Shown piece by piece: positions 33,698-37,167 of a stretch of DNA of 37,167 bases. The notes beneath the pieces were generated by a model. The model ran no database searches, had not been told where the DNA came from, and was given only the letters and a program-made list of their open reading frames with translations. How positions within the stretch are numbered: the stretch's first letter is position 1; each line of letters begins with the position of its first letter. The position numbers and the translations under genes are program-made. The DNA is taken from positions 207,074 to 244,240 of the forward strand of contig SSBO01000011.1 of NCBI GenBank assembly GCA_005281725.1, in the 5' to 3' direction. Source of the DNA: Wuchereria bancrofti. Lineage: Eukaryota > Nematoda > Chromadorea > Rhabditida > Onchocercidae.

Positions 33698-33825
33698 TCT
33701 GAAATCTGAAGTTGACATACATTTTTATCGTCTTTTTGTTTTTTTTGGAATAGATTTCTTAAATGTTTGCCCATTAGGCATTAAATAATGGATGGATTAA
33801 TTCATTTTTAAAAAGTTTGCTAAAT

Positions 33826-33893
33826 CGTCTGTTCATTGACTGTGACAATTTCCTATAATCGTCTGCTCACTGACTGTGACAATTTGCTATAAT
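33826..33893. repeat. 34-bp tandem duplication
   Basis: Two adjacent 34-bp copies, CGTCTGTTCATTGACTGTGA... and CGTCTGCTCACTGACTGTGA..., each ending CTATAAT and differing at three positions. They lie just 5' of the possible gag start on the minus strand. Confidence 0.9.
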
Positions 33894-34086
33894 TGGTCAA
33901 AAATACTTCAGATGAATTTCAGTTTATTGAATTATATATCATTTTTAGTCATTAACTTATTCAATCATTGATAGCGAATAGTTCATTTTCGAATAAGTAA
34001 AGAAATTGACTGTAAGGTAGCAAATTGTCATGCATAAAGTCATTAGTATTAAATACATTTGAAAATGAAATCCAGAAACAAGCGAA

Positions 34087-34741
34087 ATGAATTTCGCATT
34101 GCCCTGTATGTTGTGGATATTCAATATAAGAAAGAGGATGAAAGATGAATCATTAAAAGCAATTTTTTATACGTAATTCACGAAGTGATGTGCCTTATCT
34201 TCCATGTGCTCGTTTGGATGATGACTTCCTATATTTAGCATATGTCGATTGGAACAATGTTAAATCACGGTTTGAATTTGCCAAAATGATGCTTGGAATA
34301 AACGACTGCTCACATTTGACTTATTCTTTTTTACAGGTTATTTGAATTTGTTTAAATTTCAATTAAAGGAAACGAATACAATGAGGAATTGCAGATAATT
34401 CCAGTCCGAGCTTGTCGTGTAAAGCCACTAGGCAAACTCTACCGGTTACATAGCTATAGATGGCAAACCGATAACTTCCGGTTCAACATTTGATGCCAAC
34501 CAGACATTGTACAACGTTATTGAACGGAACCAACGTTACTGATTACTGTCAGTAACCGATAAGACTTTAACACCGTCTTTTATTCCTTTTTAGTTTTATT
34601 GTGCTTGGAATTTGAAAGGTTGATGAGTATTAGAAATCATCAATTGGATTCATTTGACAGCTATGATATCTTATATACGATGACTGTAAAAAATTTAATA
34701 AGCCTAATTTACACACAAAGCAAATTTGAAAATTATGTTTA
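34087..34741 (+). pseudogene. Unrecognised coding-like fragments
   Basis: Several plus-strand stretches have protein-like composition unlike the flanks. From the ATG near 34087 a frame runs to KDESLKAIFYT then stops. The next frame over (34157-34345) reads SDVPYLPCARLDDDFLYLAY, VDWNNVKSRFEFAKMMLG, ending at a TTTTTTACAG/GTTATT junction. Losing one T from the run near 34165 would join these two. Downstream, 34443-34545 reads GYIAIDGKPITSGSTFDANQ and 34562-34741 is open for 59 codons. I recognise no domain. It may be an old gene with small frameshifts, or a gag-like part of a mobile element. Confidence 0.35.
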
Positions 34742-35384
34742 AAAATGGTGTGCAAGCAAAAGATTAGAAAGATTTATTGAAATCATTTAGCATTTATAAA
34801 TTAATTATAAGAGATGTAGCAATGTAGTTTTCCATTCTCGCTAATATTCCAAAGATTTGAAGGTGTGGAAAAATTGAAGCGAAATGAAATAAAATTGCAA
34901 AAAATGTCACAACTGCTTTGCATAAATTATTTTCAACAATACAATATAGCAGCTGAAAAGAAACTATTCAGTATAAAGGATTAAACAGTGATTGCTATTA
35001 TCATATCATTGTAAGTAATATTTCATATTCTATTGTTATTACTATAACTATATTGTTTGTTGTACATGGACGTAAGTTATCAATACACATAGTTTGCCAC
35101 CTCATCTGAAATAGCATTTATACATGCGATTATCTAACAACACCTAACAAAAGCGATCGGATGACTTCTGTCGAACTCTCTTCCACAATTTTCATTCATT
35201 TATTTCGACAGAGGACGTCACCTCTTTTCAGAATTTTGACTTATGAGAAGGATTTTGGGATTCGATTATAAATTTGTAAATAATCTAATATATTTAGAAA
35301 AGCATTTACTTGGAAAAATTTCTCTTTTGCGCATTTTCAAACAGCAACGGTGTTTTTATGAACAACCGTCCAGTAAATTTGAAC
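34742..35384. other. Non-coding DNA upstream of the zinc-finger gene
   Basis: About 640 bp with no supported gene; presumably contains the zinc-finger gene promoter. No specific motif identified. Confidence 0.5.
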
Positions 35385-35393
35385 GTTTTTCAG
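35385..35393 (+). promoter_or_regulatory. Candidate trans-splice acceptor, zinc-finger gene
   Basis: GTTTTTCAG ending at 35393, a near-consensus nematode 3' splice signal 27 nt upstream of the ATG at 35421. It supports the two-exon model of the gene downstream. Confidence 0.5.
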
Positions 35394-35420
35394 AATTGAC
35401 CAGAAATTATTCTCACTGAC

Positions 35421-36594
35421 ATGCATTTCATCTATTTCTTCTTCCTCGTCTTCCAATTCAGCAATGTTCAAAGTATCGTAAGTCCACTTAAAAACAACAT
35501 AACGTTGCAATACCTTGAAGATTTAAAATTTTACACAGTGTGAGATTAATAATTTCATATCATTTGAGGCAGTGCAAACGGATCAAACAGAACCGTTGGA
35601 TTTATCAATATCAAAAGTGAAAGAGAACGAGGATAGGTCGCAAGGCTTATCAGTGGAGAAAGTGAGTGATGAACGAATAAAACCGCTGTTACAGCTCGTT
35701 CCAAACGAAACACTGATGAAAGTAATGGAACCATCAAAGCAAGAAGAAAGCACAGGGAAGAAACGGCGCTGTGATATATGTCGAAAGGAAGTAATAAAAA
35801 TGAAAAGACATATGATGATTCATATCGGTGAAAAGCCGTACAGTTGTCGGATATGCAAAAAGAATTTCACTCATTCCGGTAATATGAAAAAACATATGAT
35901 GGCTCATAACGGTGAAAAGCCGTACAGTTGTCCGACATGCAAAAGGAATTTCACTCAGTCCCGAGATATGAAAAGACATGCGATGACTCATACCGGTGAA
36001 AAGCCGTACAGTTGTCCGACATGCAAACAGAATTTCACTCAGTCCGGACATATGAAAAGACATATGGTGATTCATACCGGTGAAAAGCCGTACAGTTGTC
36101 AGATATGCAAAAAGAATTTCACTGATCCCGGTAATACGAAAAGACATATGATGATTCATACCGGTAGAAAGCCGTACAGTTGTCAGATATGCAAAAAGGA
36201 TTTCACTCATTCCGGTAATATGAAAAAACATATGATGGCTCATAACGGTGAAAAGCCGTACAGTTGTCCGACATGCAAAAGGAATTTCACTCAGTCCGGA
36301 GATATGAAAAGACATATGATGATACATACGGGTGAAAAACCGTACAGTTGTCCGACATGCAAAAAGAATTTCACTCAGTCCGGAGATATGAAAAGACATA
36401 TGATGATACATACGGGTGAAAAGCCGTACAGTTGTCAGATATGCAAAAAGGATTTCACTCATTCCGGTAATATGAAAAAACATATGATGGCTCATAACGG
36501 TGAAAAGCCGTACAGTTGTCAGGCATGCGGAAAAAGTTTCTCACGAAAACAGAATTTGAAGTCTCACGTGCAAACTCATGGCATGAATAAATAG
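35421..36594 (+). CDS. C2H2 zinc-finger protein with signal-like first exon
   Basis: Model: exon 1 35421-35477 (19 codons), intron 35478-35538 (GTAAGT...TTTACACAG, 61 nt), exon 2 35539-36594, 370 residues. The long frame has no ATG between an upstream TAA (35524) and residue 49 counted from the GTG at 35572, so an upstream exon is needed. The chosen one joins in phase. Exon 1 reads MHFIYFFFLVFQFSNVQSI, a hydrophobic core with VQS before a plausible signal-peptidase site. Exon 2 begins with an acidic-to-polar segment holding PLDLS, a CtBP-binding type motif. Then come ten tandem fingers of 28 residues (84 bp). Finger 1 is degenerate (nine residues between Cys2 and His1 instead of twelve), while fingers 2-10 fit C-x2-C-x12-H-x3-H with TGEKPYS-type linkers, as in DNA-binding arrays. 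Fingers 6 and 9 are identical in protein. Alternative: start at the internal ATG, giving a purely nuclear protein. Confidence 0.82.
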
Positions 36595-36601
36595 AACTAT
36601 C

Positions 36602-36673
36602 TACCACTGTACTGTATGCAGTAAACATTTTCGGACTAAACGCAACTTGAAATTTCACATAAAGAATCATTAA
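36602..36673 (+). pseudogene. Frameshifted eleventh zinc finger
   Basis: Directly after the TAG stop, in the +1 frame, the sequence encodes YHCTVCSKHFRTKRNLKFHI followed by KNH and a TAA stop. Spacing is exactly C-x2-C-x12-H-x3-H. It is a complete C2H2 finger outside the annotated frame, so the gene probably once ended here and lost its last finger through a one-base indel near 36585-36600, unless this is a base-call error. Confidence 0.75.
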
Positions 36674-37167
36674 GGCTTGCGCAGTTTAAACAGAAGAAAG
36701 GTAGTCTGTTATTTCTGTTGTTGATTACTTATATTTTCTATTGGTCAAATTCTTGTTATTTTTCCTTTTTCATAATTTATTATTGGTATCTTTGATCTTA
36801 TATGCATACTAGGGTCGTTTTTTTCACTTTTTTGTCATTCTTGCAATGCATTTCTCAACATAAACTTCATCCATTGATTTCATTTGCAAGTAACCTTGCA
36901 TGCTATGCACGAAGAATTTGCAAATAAGTATCGTTGTTGTTAAATTCCTAATAAAATGAAATTGCTCATATGCATTCCTTACTCAATTATTTCAAACTAA
37001 TATGGAAATAAATTTTCGGGAAAGAAAAGAATCTTCTTAATCAAACATATCATTTCACAAAAGTTGTATGATTATACGATTTGCAACAAATGCTTCATCA
37101 GATTCATATCATTGAGTGACTAAACATTTAATCGGCAATCAACAAAGTATTACAGATAAAAATCAGC
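36674..37167. other. AT-rich DNA to the right edge
   Basis: 3' flank of the zinc-finger gene. Apart from the AATAAA hexamer I see nothing to annotate. Confidence 0.5.
36950..36955 (+). terminator. Candidate polyadenylation signal
   Basis: AATAAA about 355 nt after the zinc-finger stop codon on the same strand. Such hexamers are common by chance in DNA this AT-rich. Confidence 0.3.

Noticed and set aside
35572..35574. GTG as start of the zinc-finger frame
   Set aside because: GTG is not a normal nematode start. An upstream ATG exon with consensus splice sites explains the frame better.
35734..36495. 253-codon minus-strand frame
   Set aside because: Antisense shadow of the zinc-finger repeat: same 84-bp period and no independent splice or start evidence.

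Overview
The window looks like draft-assembly DNA from a filarial nematode (Onchocercidae). It is very AT-rich and carries small exons split by short introns, polypyrimidine-AG trans-splice acceptors just upstream of start codons, two cystatin genes of the onchocystatin/CPI-2 type, and genomic copies of 21 of the 22 nt of the nematode SL1 spliced leader. The species cannot be fixed from this sequence alone. One 159-base N gap follows a TG microsatellite.

Layout. 1-986 is a 45-bp satellite array. 2428-10243 (minus) is a 13-exon malic enzyme gene. Its 3' part has been rearranged: exons 11-12 occur three times with the middle copy inverted, exon 13 occurs twice, and two internal exons lack a usable splice donor. 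10.3-14.3 kb is non-coding, with the microsatellite and gap. 14433-16187 and 26861-28355 (both minus) are two cystatin paralogues. They share nearly identical exons 2-4 and introns 2-3, but have diverged exon 1 and intron 1. Between them are about 5 kb of AT-rich DNA and then a transposon graveyard (21.5-24.25 kb): a LINE-type endonuclease remnant (minus), two SL1-headed 66-bp direct repeats, and a BEL/Pao gag-protease remnant (plus). 31.8-33.7 kb holds a second, inverted BEL/Pao remnant (integrase and C-terminal region, minus strand). 34.1-34.7 kb has unrecognised coding-like fragments on the plus strand. 35421-36594 (plus) is a C2H2 zinc-finger gene.

How the genes relate. There is no operon and no shared pathway. 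The malic enzyme is housekeeping carbon metabolism. The cystatins belong to a family of secreted cysteine-protease inhibitors that filariae use against host proteases. The zinc-finger gene is the most unusual item: the best gene model places a short hydrophobic, signal-peptide-like first exon in front of a PLDLS (CtBP-type) motif and ten C2H2 fingers, and an eleventh finger lies just past the stop codon in another frame. All exon models here are hand-derived from splice signals and family similarity, without transcript data.
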